64,000 bases of DNA from Kluyvera genomosp. 3 (GCA_002211745.1 CP022114.1:434001-498000); one strand, 5' to 3'. Counted from the stretch's first letter, positions 1 through 14,256 are shown. The notes: a model not told the origin generated them from the letters alone. Numbers and translations are program-made.

Positions 1-77
1 GGGAAGGGGAGTCTATCGCCCTGGAACGCAGCGGTATGGATGTGGCCGTGCACCTGGCAAAACGCCTTCGTGCGTGA
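1..77 (+). CDS. C-terminal tail of an upstream gene, possibly malonyl transacylase MdcH
   Basis: The third frame is open from the window edge to a TGA at 75-77 and gives 24 residues ending in VHLAKRLRA. The tail is too short to identify by itself. Its position suggests the end of mdcH: it converges on a regulator recognised as MdcR, and in Klebsiella the mdc operon ends next to an oppositely oriented mdcR. Function is therefore inferred from context only. MdcH would be the malonyl transacylase that loads malonyl onto the decarboxylase acyl carrier protein. Confidence 0.4.
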   Translation, partial: EGESIALERSGMDVAVHLAKRLRA

Positions 78-84
78 TGTGATT

Positions 85-168
85 GCCCGATGGCGCTGCG
101 CTTATCGGGCCTACAAAACCGGCTCGACACGCGTAGGCCGGATAAGACGCGAAGCGTCGCCATCCGGC
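85..168. repeat. Two REP (palindromic unit) elements in opposite orientation
   Basis: Positions 85-114 and 133-168 are imperfect palindromes of the enterobacterial REP type, with the hallmark GCCGGAT...ATCCGGC ends and the TAGGCC edge. They face each other across a short linker, as in a BIME. They sit exactly between two convergent stop codons (77 and 172), the usual place for REPs, where they can stabilise mRNA 3' ends or help terminate transcription. Confidence 0.85.
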
Positions 169-171
169 AAA

Positions 172-1103
172 TCAGCCGTTCTGGTTCAGCGTTCTGGCAT
201 ACATACGCCCTTCGGCGGCCAGCGCCAGCAGGCTTGGGTCGCGCTCGCGGTTGCGGGCAAAGACGATGGCGATAAGCTGCTGCATCTGATACGGCTCAGC
301 CAGTTTTTGTAGCTTCACGGTATTCTCATACATTTTCTTCATTCGCCCCGGCATCAAACAGAAACCCACTCCTGCCTGTACCAGACTGAGCATGGAGAAG
401 ATGTCGTTCACCCGCGTGACGATCTCCGGCTCAAATCCGGCGATATGAAACGCTTCCTGGAAACCGGCGTAGGTCGCAAACCCTTCCGCCAGCGAGACAA
501 ACTTTTCATGGCGATAGTGGCGCAGGTCGGCCTTCGCGGTGGTATCCAGCGCGGCGGACATCGGCGCGGCGAGGTAGATATCGTCGTGGAACAGGGGCAG
601 CACTTCGAGGCTGTTGCGGTCGATTTCGCTTTCGGAAATGGAGATGAGGATGGCATCCAGAACGCCGTCTTCCAGCATTTTCAGCAGCGCCTCGTTAGAG
701 CCCATGGTGAGATCCAGCTCCAGGTCCGGACGGCGCAGCTTCATCCCCATAATCAAGTGCGGCACCGTCTCCAGCGTCAGCGAGTAGAGCGTGCCCACAC
801 GTAAACGGCCCTGGCCCACGCCTGCCGTTTTGCGCGTCTCTTCCAGCCCCGCTCCATCAACTGCGTGACTTCCTGACAGTATTCCAGCAGCGTCCACGCC
901 GCCGGTTGGGCAATCAGGTTGCGGCCTTTATGGACGAACAGCGGACAACGAACGTTCTCTTCCAGCGTATGCAACGCCCGGTGCACGCTGACGCCGCTGA
1001 TATTCAGCGCCTCGGCGGTACGGGCGATGTTGCCCTTCTCCATAAAGGTCATGAAGATGGTGAGCTTGCGGAAGGTAATGTCATCGGTGATTGACAGGTT
1101 CAT
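172..1103 (-). CDS. mdcR: LysR-type regulator, probable malonate utilisation regulator MdcR
   Basis: LysR-family activator with an N-terminal winged helix-turn-helix (about residues 10-65, with ITFRKL and GNIARTAEALN) and a C-terminal effector domain. The effector domain contains LRVGTLYSLTLETVP, DLTMGSNEALL and SLAEGFATYAGF, which I recognise from Klebsiella MdcR. MdcR activates the malonate decarboxylase operon, so the organism probably uses malonate. The reading frame is broken once: the C run at 847-850 needs one more C to join MERG to LEETRK. It converges on the tail at 1-77 and is transcribed in the same direction as yheS, 14 bases downstream of the yheS stop. The family is certain; the specific target is inferred. 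Confidence 0.8.
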
Positions 1104-1117
1104 CGTCCGCCCGCGGG

Positions 1118-3023
1118 TTAGTCGTTCTGCATCATTTGCTCAAGCTGCTCCTGCGCCTCAAGCCATGCCATTTCACACTCTTCCAGCCCGGATTTGGCGC
1201 TGGCCTGCAGTTGCAGACACTCGGTCATCTCCGCTTTACGGCTTGGGTCATACAGGCTGCTGTCGCCGAGCTTCTCTTCCGCCTGCGCCAGTTGGGCGTT
1301 GAGCTTTTCCATCTCTTTTTCCAGACGGGTAATCTCTTTACGCAGCGGCTGCGTCAGAGTGCGTAGCTCGGCTTCGCGGCGCTTCTGATCTTTGCGTGAC
1401 TGGGCGCTGTTGGCGTTGTTTTCCTTCGGCGCGTCGTCGGCCTGGTTTTCCTGCTTCTGCACGTCGCTCAGCCACTGCTGATAATCTTCCAGGTCGCCGT
1501 CGAACGGTTCGACCTTTTTGTCGTGAACCAGATAGAGGTCGTCAGTGGTGGAGCGGATCAGGTGACGGTCGTGCGAGACGACAACCAGCGCGCCTTCGAA
1601 ATCAATCAGCGCTTCGGTGAGCGCCTGGCGCATGTCGAGATCCAGGTGGTTGGTCGGTTCATCGAGCAGCAGCAGGTTTGGACGCTGCCAGACGATCAGC
1701 GCCAGCACCAGGCGAGCTTTCTCGCCGCCAGAGAAGCGGGCGGTCTGTTCGGTGACTTTATCGCCCTGGAAGCCGAAGCCGCCGAGATAGTCGCGCAGCT
1801 TCTGCTCCAGCTCCTGCGGCGCCATGCGCGCCAGATGCTGCAATGGGGATTCATCCGCACGCAGGAACTCCAGCTGGTGCTGGGCGAAGTAGCCGAGCTT
1901 GATGCCTTTGGCGAGGCCAATCTCACCGTGTAGCGGCTCCAGTTCCCCGCCAGCAGCTTAATCAGCGTCGACTTACCCGCACCGTTACGGCCCAGCAGGC
2001 CGATGCGCGAACCCGGCACCAGGTTCAGCTTGATAGATTCAAGGATTGTGCGATCGCCATAGCCCGCGCTGACCTTTTCCATCTTCAGCAGCGGGTTCGG
2101 CAGGCTTTCCGGCGCGCGGAAGCTGAAGTGGAACGGGTTGTCGACATGAGCCGGGGCAATCAGCTCCATACGCTCGAGCATCTTGATACGGCTTTGTGCC
2201 TGCTTGGCCTTGGTGGCCTTGGCGCGGAAACGATCGATGTAGCTTTGCAGATGCGCCACGCGCTCCTGCTGGCTTTCGTACATTGCCTGTTGCTGAGCGA
2301 GACGGGTGGCGCGTTGCACTTCAAACGAGCTGTAGTTGCCGGTGTACTCGAACATCGTTTCCTGTTCGATATGAATAATTTTGTCCACCACCGGGTCGAG
2401 GAAGTCGCGGTCGTGGGAAATTAGAATCAGCGTGCCCTGATAGCTTTTGAGCCATCTTTCCAGCCAGATCACCGCGTCAAGGTCGAGGTGGTTAGTCGGT
2501 TCATCGAGCAGCAGCAGGTCGGAGCGGCAGATCAGCGCCTGCGCCAGGTTGAGGCGCATACGCCAGCCGCCGGAGAAGTCGCTGACCGGGCGGGTAAGCT
2601 GCTCGTTGCTGAAGCCGAGGCCGTGCAGCAGGCTGGAGGCGCGAGAGCGGATGGTCCACGCGTCAATCGCGTCCAGCTTACCGTGAACGGTGGCAATAGC
2701 GTGGCCGTCATTACGTTCGTTGGCGTCATTCAATTGAGCTTCCAACTGGCGGAATTCGCGGTCACCGTCAATGACATACTCCAGAGCGGGTTGAGGCAGC
2801 GCAGGGTTTCCTGGTTTACCCACGCCAGCTGCCAGCTGCTGGGGTAGGTAAAGTTGCCGCCATCGGCGCTTATCTCGTTTTTCAGCAGCGCGAGCAATGT
2901 GGATTTGCCGCAGCCGTTTTTCCCCACCAGGCCGACTTTTTGCCCGGGGTTGATGGTGGCCGATGCGTTATCCAGCAGGACACGCACGCCGCGACGAATT
3001 TGTAACGAGGAGAAAACAATCAT
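1118..3023 (-). CDS. yheS: ABC-F family ribosome-associated ATPase YheS
   Basis: Soluble twin ATP-binding-cassette protein with no membrane segments. The first cassette has Walker A GKNGCGKST near residue 35, signature FSGGW and Walker B LLLDEPTNHLDLD. The second has GRNGAGKST, FSGGE and another LLLDEPTNHLDLD, followed by a charged coiled-coil C-terminus. ABC-F proteins act on translating ribosomes rather than as transporters. Two single-base losses split the frame: the run at 2804-2806 (between VNQET and PALPQP) and the run at 1945-1948 (LAG to ELEPLHG). Repair joins three reading segments into one protein of the usual size (about 635 residues). It is divergent from kefG, as in E. coli. Confidence 0.93.
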
Positions 3024-3197
3024 AAGGCGCCGTATGTTCTGAATATGTTAAATTGTCATTGTGGTAATGTAATGTGGTAAGCGAATCGCTAGACCGGGCC
3101 GCAATGGTAGCCCAAAACGATGACTATACACAAAATCATTCCGGTTGCGTGCCAACCAGCCAGAAAGAGGATGTGATTGACGCCCGGGAGGGGAATA

Positions 3198-3747
3198 ATG
3201 ACGCAGACAGCGAAAGTATTGCTGATCTATGCCCATCCGGAATCACAGGACTCGGTTGCTAACCGGGTTTTGCTTAAGCCGGCTTCGCAGTTAAGCAACG
3301 TCACGGTGCACGATCTCTACGCGCACTATCCGGACTTTTTTATTGATATTCCTCGCGAGCAGGCGCTGCTGCGCGAGCATAACGTTATCGTCTTTCAGCA
3401 TCCGCTTTATACCTATAGCTGTCCTGCGCTGCTTAAAGAGTGGCTCGACCGCGTGCTAAGCCGTGGCTTTGCCAGCGGTATAGGGGGAAACCAGCTGGCG
3501 GGAAAGTACTGGCGGAGTGTGATCACCACCGGCGAGCCGGAAAGCGCCTACCGCCACGATGGCCTGAATCGCTATCCGATGAGCGATATCCTGCGCCCGT
3601 TTGAGCTGACCGCCGCCATGTGCCATATGCACTGGATGAGCCCGATTATCGTCTACTGGGCGCGACGTCAGCCGCCAATGAACTGGCAAACCATGCTAAA
3701 GCCTACGCTGACTGGCTGGCGGCGCCGATTGTGGCAGGGGGCGATGA
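3198..3747 (+). CDS. kefG: KefG, ancillary flavoprotein of the KefB potassium efflux system
   Basis: Flavodoxin-like quinone oxidoreductase subunit needed for full activity of Kef[17 protein letters not shown] near the N-terminus, [15 protein letters not shown], and [11 protein letters not shown] are family hallmarks. The ATG at 3198 follows a GGGAGGGG-like ribosome site. Two lesions hit the C-terminus: CC at 3675-3676 should be CCC ([18 protein letters not shown]), and the G run at 3737-3741 needs one more G, which creates the stop TGA at 3745-3747. The repaired protein has the usual length of about 183 residues. The stop overlaps the kefB start, which implies translational coupling. Confidence 0.92.
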
Positions 3748-5546
3748 TGGAAGGTTCAGATTTGTTATTAGCGGGGTGCTGTTTCTCTTCGCGGCGGTGG
3801 CGGCGGTGCCGTTAGCCGCGAGGCTGGGCATCGGCGCGGTATTAGGTTATCTGCTGGCGGGGATTGCCATCGGCCCGTGGGGCTGGGTTTCATCAGCGAC
3901 GTCGACGAAATTCTTCACTTCTCCGAGCTGGGCGTGGTGTTCCTGATGTTTATCATCGGGCTGGAACTGAACCCCACCAAGCTATGGCAGCTGCGACGCC
4001 CCATTTTTGGTATTGGCGCCGCGCAGGTCATGCTCAGCGCGGCGATCCTCGGCGGGCTGCTGATGCTGACCAACTTTTCGTGGCAGGCGGCGGTGATTGG
4101 CGGGATTGGCCTGGCGATGTCATCGACGGCGATGGCCTTGCAGCTGATGCGCGAAAAGGGATGAACCGCAGCGAAGCCGGGCAGCTTGGCTTCTCGGTGC
4201 TGTTGTTTCAGGATTTAGCTGTCATCCCGGCGCTGGCGCTGGTGCCGCTGCTGGCAGGGGCCGGTGACGATCATGTCCACTGGCAGACCGTTGGCCTGAA
4301 GGTGCTGGCTTTTGCCGGAATGTTGATTGGCGGGCGCTATCTGCTGCGCCCGGTATTCCGTTTTATCGCCAGCTCAGGCGTACGTGAAGTGTTTACCGCG
4401 GCGACGCTGCTGTTGGTCCTCGGTTCCGCGCTGTTTATGGATGCGCTGGGGCTGTCGATGGCGCTGGGCACCTTTATTGCGGGCGTGCTGTTGGCGGAAA
4501 GCGAATATCGCCACGAACTGGAAATCGCTATCGAGCCGTTTAAAGGCTGTTGTTGGGGCTGTTCTTTATTTCGGTGGGCATGTCGCTGAATCTCGGCGTG
4601 CTCTACACCCATCTGTTGTTGGTTGTGGGCTGCGTGGCGCTGCTGGTGGCGGTGAAGACGCTGGTGCTGTATCTGCTGGCGCATGTGAACGGTATGCGCA
4701 GCTCAGAGCGTATGCAGTTTGCCAGCGTGCTGAGTCAGGGCGGCGAGTTTGCCTTCGTACTCTTTTCCGCCGCCTCGTCGTTCAAAGTCTTCAAGGGTGA
4801 CCAGATGTCGCTGCTGCTGGTGACGGTCACGCTGTCGATGATGACCACGCCGCTACTGATGAAGGTTGTGGATCTGGTCCTGTCGCGTCGTTTCAACGGC
4901 CCGGAAGAGGAAGATGAAGCGCCGTGGGTGGAGGATGATAAGCCGCAGGTGATCGTGGTGGGCTTTGGCCGTTTCGGTCAGGTGATTGGCCGCCTGCTGA
5001 TGGCCAATAAGCTGCGCATTACCGTCCTCGAGCGTGATATCAGCGCGGTTAACCTGATGCGCAAATACGGCTATAAGGTTTATTACGGCGACGCTACACA
5101 GGTGGAGCTGCTGCGCTCGGCGGGGCTGAACAAGCACAGTCGATCGTCATTACCTGCAACGAACCGGAAGATACCATGAAGCTGGTGGAAATCTGCCAGC
5201 AGCACTTCCCGCATCTGAACATTATGGCGCGTGCACGGGACGTGTGGAGGCGCACGAACTGTTACAGGCAGGCGTGGTACAGTTTTCTCGTGAGACTTTT
5301 TCCAGCGCGCTGGAGCTGGGGCGTAAGGCACTTATCTCAACCGGGATGCACCCACATCAGGCGCAGCGCGCCCAGCTGCACTTTAAGCGCCTGGACATGC
5401 GCATGTTGCGTGAACTTATGCCGGTCCACAGCGATACTCAACAAATTTCGCGCGTGCGGGAAGCGCGGCGGGAGCTGGAGGAGATCTTCCAGCGTGAGAT
5501 GCAACAAGAGCGACGGCAGTTGGACGGCTGGGACGAATTTGAATAG
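3747..5546 (+). CDS. kefB: KefB, glutathione-gated K+/H+ antiporter
   Basis: Inner-membrane CPA2 antiporter that exports K+ when electrophile-glutathione adducts form, acidifying and so protecting the cytoplasm. The N-terminal two-thirds hold many hydrophobic segments ([32 protein letters not shown]). A linker around NGPEEEDE leads to a KTN/RCK domain with the nucleotide site [11 protein letters not shown]. Six contracted G runs break it, at 3773-3776, 3879-3882, 4158-4160, 4545-4546, 5122-5125 and 5237-5239; repairing each restores the full family sequence to GWDEFE at the end, about 601 residues. It is the third most lesion-dense gene of the window, after acrF and the MBL-fold gene. It follows kefG and precedes yheV in one operon. 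Confidence 0.93.
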
Positions 5547-5555
5547 AAGGTGAGT

Positions 5556-5755
5556 ATGGCGGTACGTAAACGTTTTATCGCGGGCGCAAAATGCCCGTCG
5601 TGTCAGGCGCAGGATTCCATGGCGATGTGGCGCGAGAATAATATCGATGTGGTTGAATGTGTTAAGTGCGGGCACCAGATGCGTGAAGCCGATAAAGAAG
5701 CGCGCGATCACGTGCGCAAAGAGGAACAAGTGATCGGATTTTTCATCCGGAGTAG
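5556..5755 (+). CDS. yheV: YheV family putative zinc-ribbon protein
   Basis: Small protein of about 66 residues with two CxxC pairs (C13/C16 and C35/C38), spaced like a zinc ribbon. Its biochemical role is unknown. The ATG at 5556 lies 9 bases after the kefB stop, so it belongs to the kef operon. As written the frame runs on beyond the proper end. Adding one G at 5736-5737 gives the tail IGIFHPE and a TAG at 5753-5755, as in E. coli YheV. Confidence 0.85.
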
Positions 5756-5851
5756 CGATCCGTGCTGTCTTTTTTTAAGCTTATGGGTACACGGGTGTAG
5801 AATTCCGCTACAATCTGCGCCACTAAAATATTCCCATGCTCAGGAGATATC

Positions 5852-6448
5852 ATGAAAGTAGCAAAAGACCTGGTGGTCAGCCTGGCCTATCAGGTACGTA
5901 CAGAAGACGGTGTGTTGGTTGATGAGTCTCCGGTAAGTGCACCGCTGGACTACCTGCATGGTCACGGTTCCCTGATCTCCGGCCTGGAAAATGCGCTGGA
6001 CGGTCACGATGTTGGTGATAAATTCGACGTTGCTGTGCAAGCTAACGACGCTTACGGTCAGTACGACGAAAACCTGGTGCAGCGCGTTCCTAAAGACGTC
6101 TTCATGGGCGTTGACGAACTGCAGGTTGGTATGCGCTTCCTGGCGGAAACCGACCAGGGTCCGGTTCCGGTTGAAATCACCGAAGTTGAAGACGACCACG
6201 TTGTGGTTGACGGCAACCACATGCTGGCTGGCCAGAACCTGAAGTTCAGCGTAGAAGTTGTGGCTATCCGTGAAGCAACGGAAGAAGAACTGGCTCATGG
6301 CCACGTTCACGGCGCGCACGACCATCATCACGATCACGGTGAAGACGGTTGCTGCGGCGGTCACGGCCACGACCACGGTCATGACCACGGCGGCGAAGGC
6401 TGCTGCGGCGGTGGCGGTAAAGGCCACGGCGGCTGCGGCTGCCACTAA
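5852..6448 (+). CDS. slyD: SlyD, FKBP-type peptidyl-prolyl isomerase and nickel metallochaperone
   Basis: Cytoplasmic prolyl isomerase and chaperone that also supplies Ni(II) for hydrogenase maturation. Residues 1-70 and 120-150 form the FKBP domain (SLAYQVRTEDG, DYLHGHGSLI). The insert-in-flap region contains VPKDVFMGVDELQVGM. The last 50 residues are a metal-binding tail of His, Cys, Gly and Asp with repeated HDH and GCCGG units. It is uninterrupted at 198 residues, near the 196 of E. coli. A TACAAT hexamer at 5809-5814 could be its -10 element, and a symmetrical terminator follows at 6478-6503. Confidence 0.97.
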   Translation: MKVAKDLVVSLAYQVRTEDGVLVDESPVSAPLDYLHGHGSLISGLENALDGHDVGDKFDVAVQANDAYGQYDENLVQRVPKDVFMGVDELQVGMRFLAETDQGPVPVEITEVEDDHVVVDGNHMLAGQNLKFSVEVVAIREATEEELAHGHVHGAHDHHHDHGEDGCCGGHGHDHGHDHGGEGCCGGGGKGHGGCGCH

Positions 6449-6477
6449 TCCCTCTCGTTCTCTTGAACGACAGAGAC

Positions 6478-6503
6478 AAAAAAAGCGGGAAACCGCTTTT
6501 TTT
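6478..6503. terminator. Bidirectional rho-independent terminator between slyD and slyX
   Basis: Seven A, a GCGG/CCGC stem with a GAAA loop, then seven T. The element reads as a terminator on both strands, which fits the convergent slyD and slyX genes it separates. Confidence 0.85.
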
Positions 6504-6508
6504 ACGTC

Positions 6509-6726
6509 TTAATAATGGGCGGCGGCGTCTCTTCAGACTGTGACGCGATGTTGGACGGCTGGCTGGCTTTGAGTTTTTCCGTCAGCAGACGCAGATGCTC
6601 GCGCAGTTTGGCCATCTCCATTTCATGAGCGGTCACCGTCTGGTTGAGATCCTCAATGGTGATCTCCTGGAAGGCCAGTCGGCTTTCAAGCTCCTCCAGA
6701 CGCGCCTCGATAGTCGTTTCCTGCAT
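6509..6726 (-). CDS. slyX: SlyX, small coiled-coil protein
   Basis: Short acidic protein of 72 residues predicted to be one long coiled coil ([20 protein letters not shown]). Its molecular role is not established. The start is the ATG at 6726 after an AGAGAGAGA-rich ribosome site; the longer frame upstream is not typical of the family. As written the C-terminus reads PPPIIKT. Adding one base to the G run at 6517-6519 gives PPPHY and a stop at 6509, matching E. coli. It converges on slyD. Confidence 0.9.
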
Positions 6727-6821
6727 GATGTCTCTCTCTACTCTGTTATCGCCAAAAGCGTTTCCGACGCGGCGGATTCTACGCAACTTTATCCCGGCAT
6801 GCAGCACTGCCGTTCGTGAGC

Positions 6822-6850
6822 GGAAACTAATTTAAACAAAAAGAGTCTGA
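6822..6850 (+). promoter_or_regulatory. Probable sigma-E promoter of fkpA
   Basis: GGAAACT at 6822-6828 and TCTGA at 6846-6850, 17 bases apart, resemble the sigma-E elements GGAACTT and TCTGA. fkpA is a known envelope-stress (sigma-E) gene in E. coli and begins about 110 bases downstream. This is motif matching only. Confidence 0.6.
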
Positions 6851-6958
6851 AAAGGGTCGATATCAGGAGCGTTCGTATGTAGATTTCCTCTACAACGTTT
6901 TATAGTACGCTTCTCATTTAGTTAACATGGGCGAGAGGCCCCGGCCCTGGAGAGATGG

Positions 6959-7780
6959 ATGAAATCACTGTTTAAAGTAACGCTTCTGGCAACCACAATG
7001 GCCGTTGCACTGAATGCGCCTCTGACCTTCGCGGCTGACGCTGCGGCGAAAGCGGCCCCGGCAGCAGAAAGCAAAGCTGCATTCAAAAATGACGACCAGA
7101 AATCTGCTTATGCGCTGGGCGCATCGCTGGGTCGTTACATGGAAAACTCTCTGAAAGAACAGGAAAAACTGGGCATCAAACTGGATAAAGACCAGCTGAT
7201 CGCCGGCGTTCAGGACGCCTTTGCTGATAAGAGCAAACTGTCCGATCAGGAAATTGAACAAACTCTGCAGGCTTTCGAAACTCGCGTGAAGACCTCCGCT
7301 CAGGCGAAGATGGAAAAAGACGCGGCTGATAACGAAGCGAAAGGCAAAGCCTACCGCGACAAGTTCGCCAAAGAGAAGGGCGTGAAAACCTCTAAAACCG
7401 GCCTGCTGTTTAAAGTAGAGAAAGAAGGCACCGGCGAAGCACCGAAAGACAGCGACACCGTGGTTGTTAACTACAAGGGTACGCTGATCGACGGTAAAGA
7501 GTTCGATAACTCTTACACCCGCGGTGAGCCGCTCTCCTTCCGTCTGGATGGCGTTATTCCAGGTTGGACTGAAGGCCTGAAAAATATCAAGAAAGGCGGT
7601 AAAATCCAGCTGGTTATCCCACCGGATCTGGCATACGGAAAAACCGGCGTTCCGGGTATTCCGGCGAACTCCACGCTGGTCTTCGACGTTGAACTGTTAG
7701 ACGTTAAACCGGCGCCGAAGGCCGAAGCGCAGCCTGAAGCCGCACCGGCAGATAAAGCTGCTGAAGCGAGCAAAAAATAA
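6959..7780 (+). CDS. fkpA: FkpA, periplasmic FKBP-type prolyl isomerase and chaperone
   Basis: Periplasmic chaperone that prevents aggregation of envelope proteins and isomerises prolyl bonds. It starts with a Sec signal peptide of about 25 residues ending in LTFA-A. An Ala/Lys-rich helical dimerisation domain follows (to about residue 140), then an FKBP domain with VVVNYKGTLIDG, GVIPGWTEGL and IPPDLAYG. The protein is uninterrupted at 273 residues (E. coli 270) and ends in an Ala/Glu-rich tail. It is monocistronic, with a sigma-E-like promoter upstream and a strong terminator directly after. Confidence 0.97.
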   Translation: MKSLFKVTLLATTMAVALNAPLTFAADAAAKAAPAAESKAAFKNDDQKSAYALGASLGRYMENSLKEQEKLGIKLDKDQLIAGVQDAFADKSKLSDQEIEQTLQAFETRVKTSAQAKMEKDAADNEAKGKAYRDKFAKEKGVKTSKTGLLFKVEKEGTGEAPKDSDTVVVNYKGTLIDGKEFDNSYTRGEPLSFRLDGVIPGWTEGLKNIKKGGKIQLVIPPDLAYGKTGVPGIPANSTLVFDVELLDVKPAPKAEAQPEAAPADKAAEASKK

Positions 7781-7790
7781 GAGTCAGATA

Positions 7791-7821
7791 GCCGCCGCCC
7801 ACAGGGCGGCGGCTTTTTATT
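7791..7821 (+). terminator. Rho-independent terminator of fkpA
   Basis: A perfect 10-base inverted repeat (GCCGCCGCCC / GGGCGGCGGC) with a three-base loop followed by TTTTTATT, 11 bases after the fkpA stop. Confidence 0.9.
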
Positions 7822-7944
7822 ATCGGCAGGATATAATTAATGCTGGAAAGCGCCTTATGCGCTGTATTACTTTAGATGCCCTAATAGTGATGAGCCTGCC
7901 CTGACAACATAACGACAGGCTCCTGAAAAGGAGTGCTTTTTTTC

Positions 7945-8665
7945 ATGTCCAGGTCGCTTTTAACCAACGAAACCAGTGAACTTGATTTACTGGATCAACG
8001 TCCTTTCGATCAGACCGACTTCGATATTCTTAAATCCTACGAAGCGGTGGTGGACGGGTTGGCGATGCTCATTGGTTCCCACTGCGAAATCGTGCTGCAT
8101 TCACTTCAGGATCTTAAATGTTCGGCAATACGCATCGCAAACGGTGAACATACCGGGCGCAAAATCGGCTCGCCGATTACCGACCTCGCACTCCGTATGC
8201 TGCATGATATGACCGGGCGGATAGTAGCGTTTCCAAATGCTATTTTACTCGCGCCAAAAGCGGCGTGCTGATGAAGTCGGTCACCATTGCCATCCGTAAT
8301 CGTGAGCAACGCGTCATTGGCTTGCTGTGCATCAACATGAACCTTGATGTGCCGTTCTCACAGATTATGAACACCTTTATTCCGCCAGAGACGCCGGAAG
8401 TGGGCTCTGCGGTTAACTTCGCCTCCTCGGTGGAGGATCTGGTGACCCAGACGCTGGAGTTCACTATCGAAGAGGTCAATGCCGATCGCAATGTTTCCAA
8501 TAACGCCAAAAATCGCCAGATCGTGCTTAACCTTTACGAGAAAGGCATCTTTGACATCAAAGATGCGATCAACCAGGTGGCTGACCGCCTGAACATCTCC
8601 AAACACACGGTGTACCTCTACATTCGTCAGTTCAAGAATGGCGATTTCCTGGGCAAGATAAGTAA
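7945..8665 (+). CDS. yheO: YheO, PAS-like and helix-turn-helix putative regulator
   Basis: Probable DNA-binding regulator with a YheO-type PAS-like domain ([15 protein letters not shown] to about residue 150) and a C-terminal helix-turn-helix ([19 protein letters not shown]). Target genes are not known. The ATG at 7945 gives MSRSLLTNE as in E. coli. Two G-run contractions interrupt it: 8215-8217 (DMTG to ADSSVSK) and 8651-8653, whose repair ends the protein in LGQDK with TAA at 8663-8665. The repaired stop overlaps the tusD start (TAATG), linking yheO to the tus genes. Confidence 0.9.
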
Positions 8666-9051
8666 TGCGTTTTGCCCTGATGGTGACCGGGCCAGCCTAT
8701 GGTACGCAGCAGGCCAGCAGCGCGCTGCAGTTTGCGCAGGCGGCGCTGGCAGAAGGTCACGAGATAGCCTGTGTGTTTTTCTATCGCGAAGGGGTATACA
8801 ACGCCAATCAGCTGAGTTCCCCTGCCAGCGATGAGTTTGATCTGGTTCGCGCATGGCAATCGCTGCATGATACGCACGGCGTGGCGCTGCATATTTGCGT
8901 CGCCGCCGCGCTACGTAGAGGCGTGACGGATGAAACGGAAGCCGGGCAGCTTGGGCTGCCGACCTCTAACTTACAGCCGGGTTTCTCGCTGAGCGGATTG
9001 GGTTCGCTGGCCGAAGCCGCGCTGACCTGCGATCGAATGGTGCAGTTCTGA
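8665..9051 (+). CDS. tusD: TusD, sulfur relay subunit for tRNA 2-thiouridine
   Basis: Part of the TusBCD complex that passes persulfide sulfur from TusA to TusE and on to MnmA, making 2-thiouridine at the wobble base of tRNA Lys, Glu and Gln. DsrE-like fold. The sulfur-carrying cysteine is C78 ([12 protein letters not shown]), matching E. coli. The frame is uninterrupted at 128 residues. The start overlaps the repaired yheO stop and the end overlaps tusC, so the three tus genes are translationally coupled. Confidence 0.97.
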   Translation: MRFALMVTGPAYGTQQASSALQFAQAALAEGHEIACVFFYREGVYNANQLSSPASDEFDLVRAWQSLHDTHGVALHICVAAALRRGVTDETEAGQLGLPTSNLQPGFSLSGLGSLAEAALTCDRMVQF

Positions 9052-9410
9052 TGAAACGCGTCGCGTTTGTTTTCTCCAGTGCGCCGCACGGCAGTGCCGC
9101 TGGCCGGGAAGGGCTGGATGCGCTGCTGGCCACGTCAGCATTAAGCGAAGACCTTGGCGTCTTTTTCATTGGTGATGGCGTGTTTCAGCTGCTCAGCCAG
9201 CAGACGCCCGCGGTGATTCTGGCGCGTGACTATATCGCCACCTTCAAGCTGCTGGCGCTCTACGATATTGAAAACTGCTGGATCTGCGCCGCCTCAATGC
9301 GTGAACGCGGTCTGGCGGCCGATACGGCATTTGTCGCCGATGTGGAACCGTTAGAACCGGATGCGCTGCGGGAACGGCTTAACGGCTACGATGTCATTCT
9401 GCGCTTCTGA
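9051..9410 (+). CDS. tusC: TusC, sulfur relay subunit
   Basis: DsrF-like subunit of the TusBCD heterohexamer in the tRNA thiolation relay. Uninterrupted at 119 residues, the E. coli length, with the typical start [21 protein letters not shown] (first 20 residues recognisable). The ATG overlaps the tusD TGA, and tusB starts 7 bases after its stop. Confidence 0.96.
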   Translation: MKRVAFVFSSAPHGSAAGREGLDALLATSALSEDLGVFFIGDGVFQLLSQQTPAVILARDYIATFKLLALYDIENCWICAASMRERGLAADTAFVADVEPLEPDALRERLNGYDVILRF

Positions 9411-9417
9411 GGCCCCT

Positions 9418-9703
9418 ATGCTGCATACACTCAGTACTTCACCCTGGCATTCCGATATCGCGGGTATGATCCGTCTGATGGCTGAAGGTGATGATTTGCT
9501 GCTGCTCGCCGATGGCGTGCTCGCGGCAGTGGAAAACAGCCACTTTCTTGAAATCCTGCGTGCTGCCCCATATCCATCCATGTGTTGAATGTAGATGTGC
9601 AAGCGCGCGGTCTTTGTGCTCAAATTTCGAGCGATGTCATCATGGTCAGCTATACTGACTTCGTCAGGTTAACGGTAAAACACCCGGCTCAAATGACCTG
9701 GTA
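9418..9703 (+). CDS. tusB: TusB, sulfur relay subunit
   Basis: DsrH-like third subunit of TusBCD. The N-terminus ([13 protein letters not shown]) and the C-terminus ([17 protein letters not shown]) are both clear but lie in different frames. The C run at 9566-9569 needs one more C, giving [11 protein letters not shown] and a protein of 95 residues ending at TAA 9701-9703, exactly the E. coli length. As written the frame stops early, at 9588. It is the last gene before the str operon promoter. Confidence 0.92.
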
Positions 9704-9725
9704 ATGCCATACCGTTGTATATTTC

Positions 9726-9754
9726 TTGACACCCTTTCGGCATGGCCCTAAAAT
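9726..9754 (+). promoter_or_regulatory. str operon promoter
   Basis: TTGACA at 9726-9731 and TAAAAT at 9749-9754 with a 17-base spacer, about 75 bases upstream of rpsL. The sequence closely follows the E. coli str promoter, and a GC-rich stretch lies just downstream, as in stringently controlled promoters. Confidence 0.88.
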
Positions 9755-9776
9755 TTCGCGTCCTCATATTATATGA

Positions 9777-10768
<992 letters not shown>

Positions 10769-10852
10769 TCCCTTCGGAGTATTAGTCACCAGGCGGGCGC
10801 TTCAGCGAAGCTGCCCGCTTTGGGTTACTTAACTGAACGCCTAAAAAGATAA

Positions 10853-14231
<3,379 letters not shown>

Positions 14232-14256
14232 TTATTGATTAATTAGCTTTGAGCTT

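Noticed and set aside
3620-3946. Open frame joining the end of kefG to the start of kefB, looking like a fusion protein
   Set aside because: It arises because three contracted runs shift frames; repair gives two normal genes with overlapping stop and start.
6296-6445. His/Cys-rich repeats at the end of slyD as a possible separate metal-binding peptide
   Set aside because: They are in frame with slyD and match the known metal-binding tail of the family.
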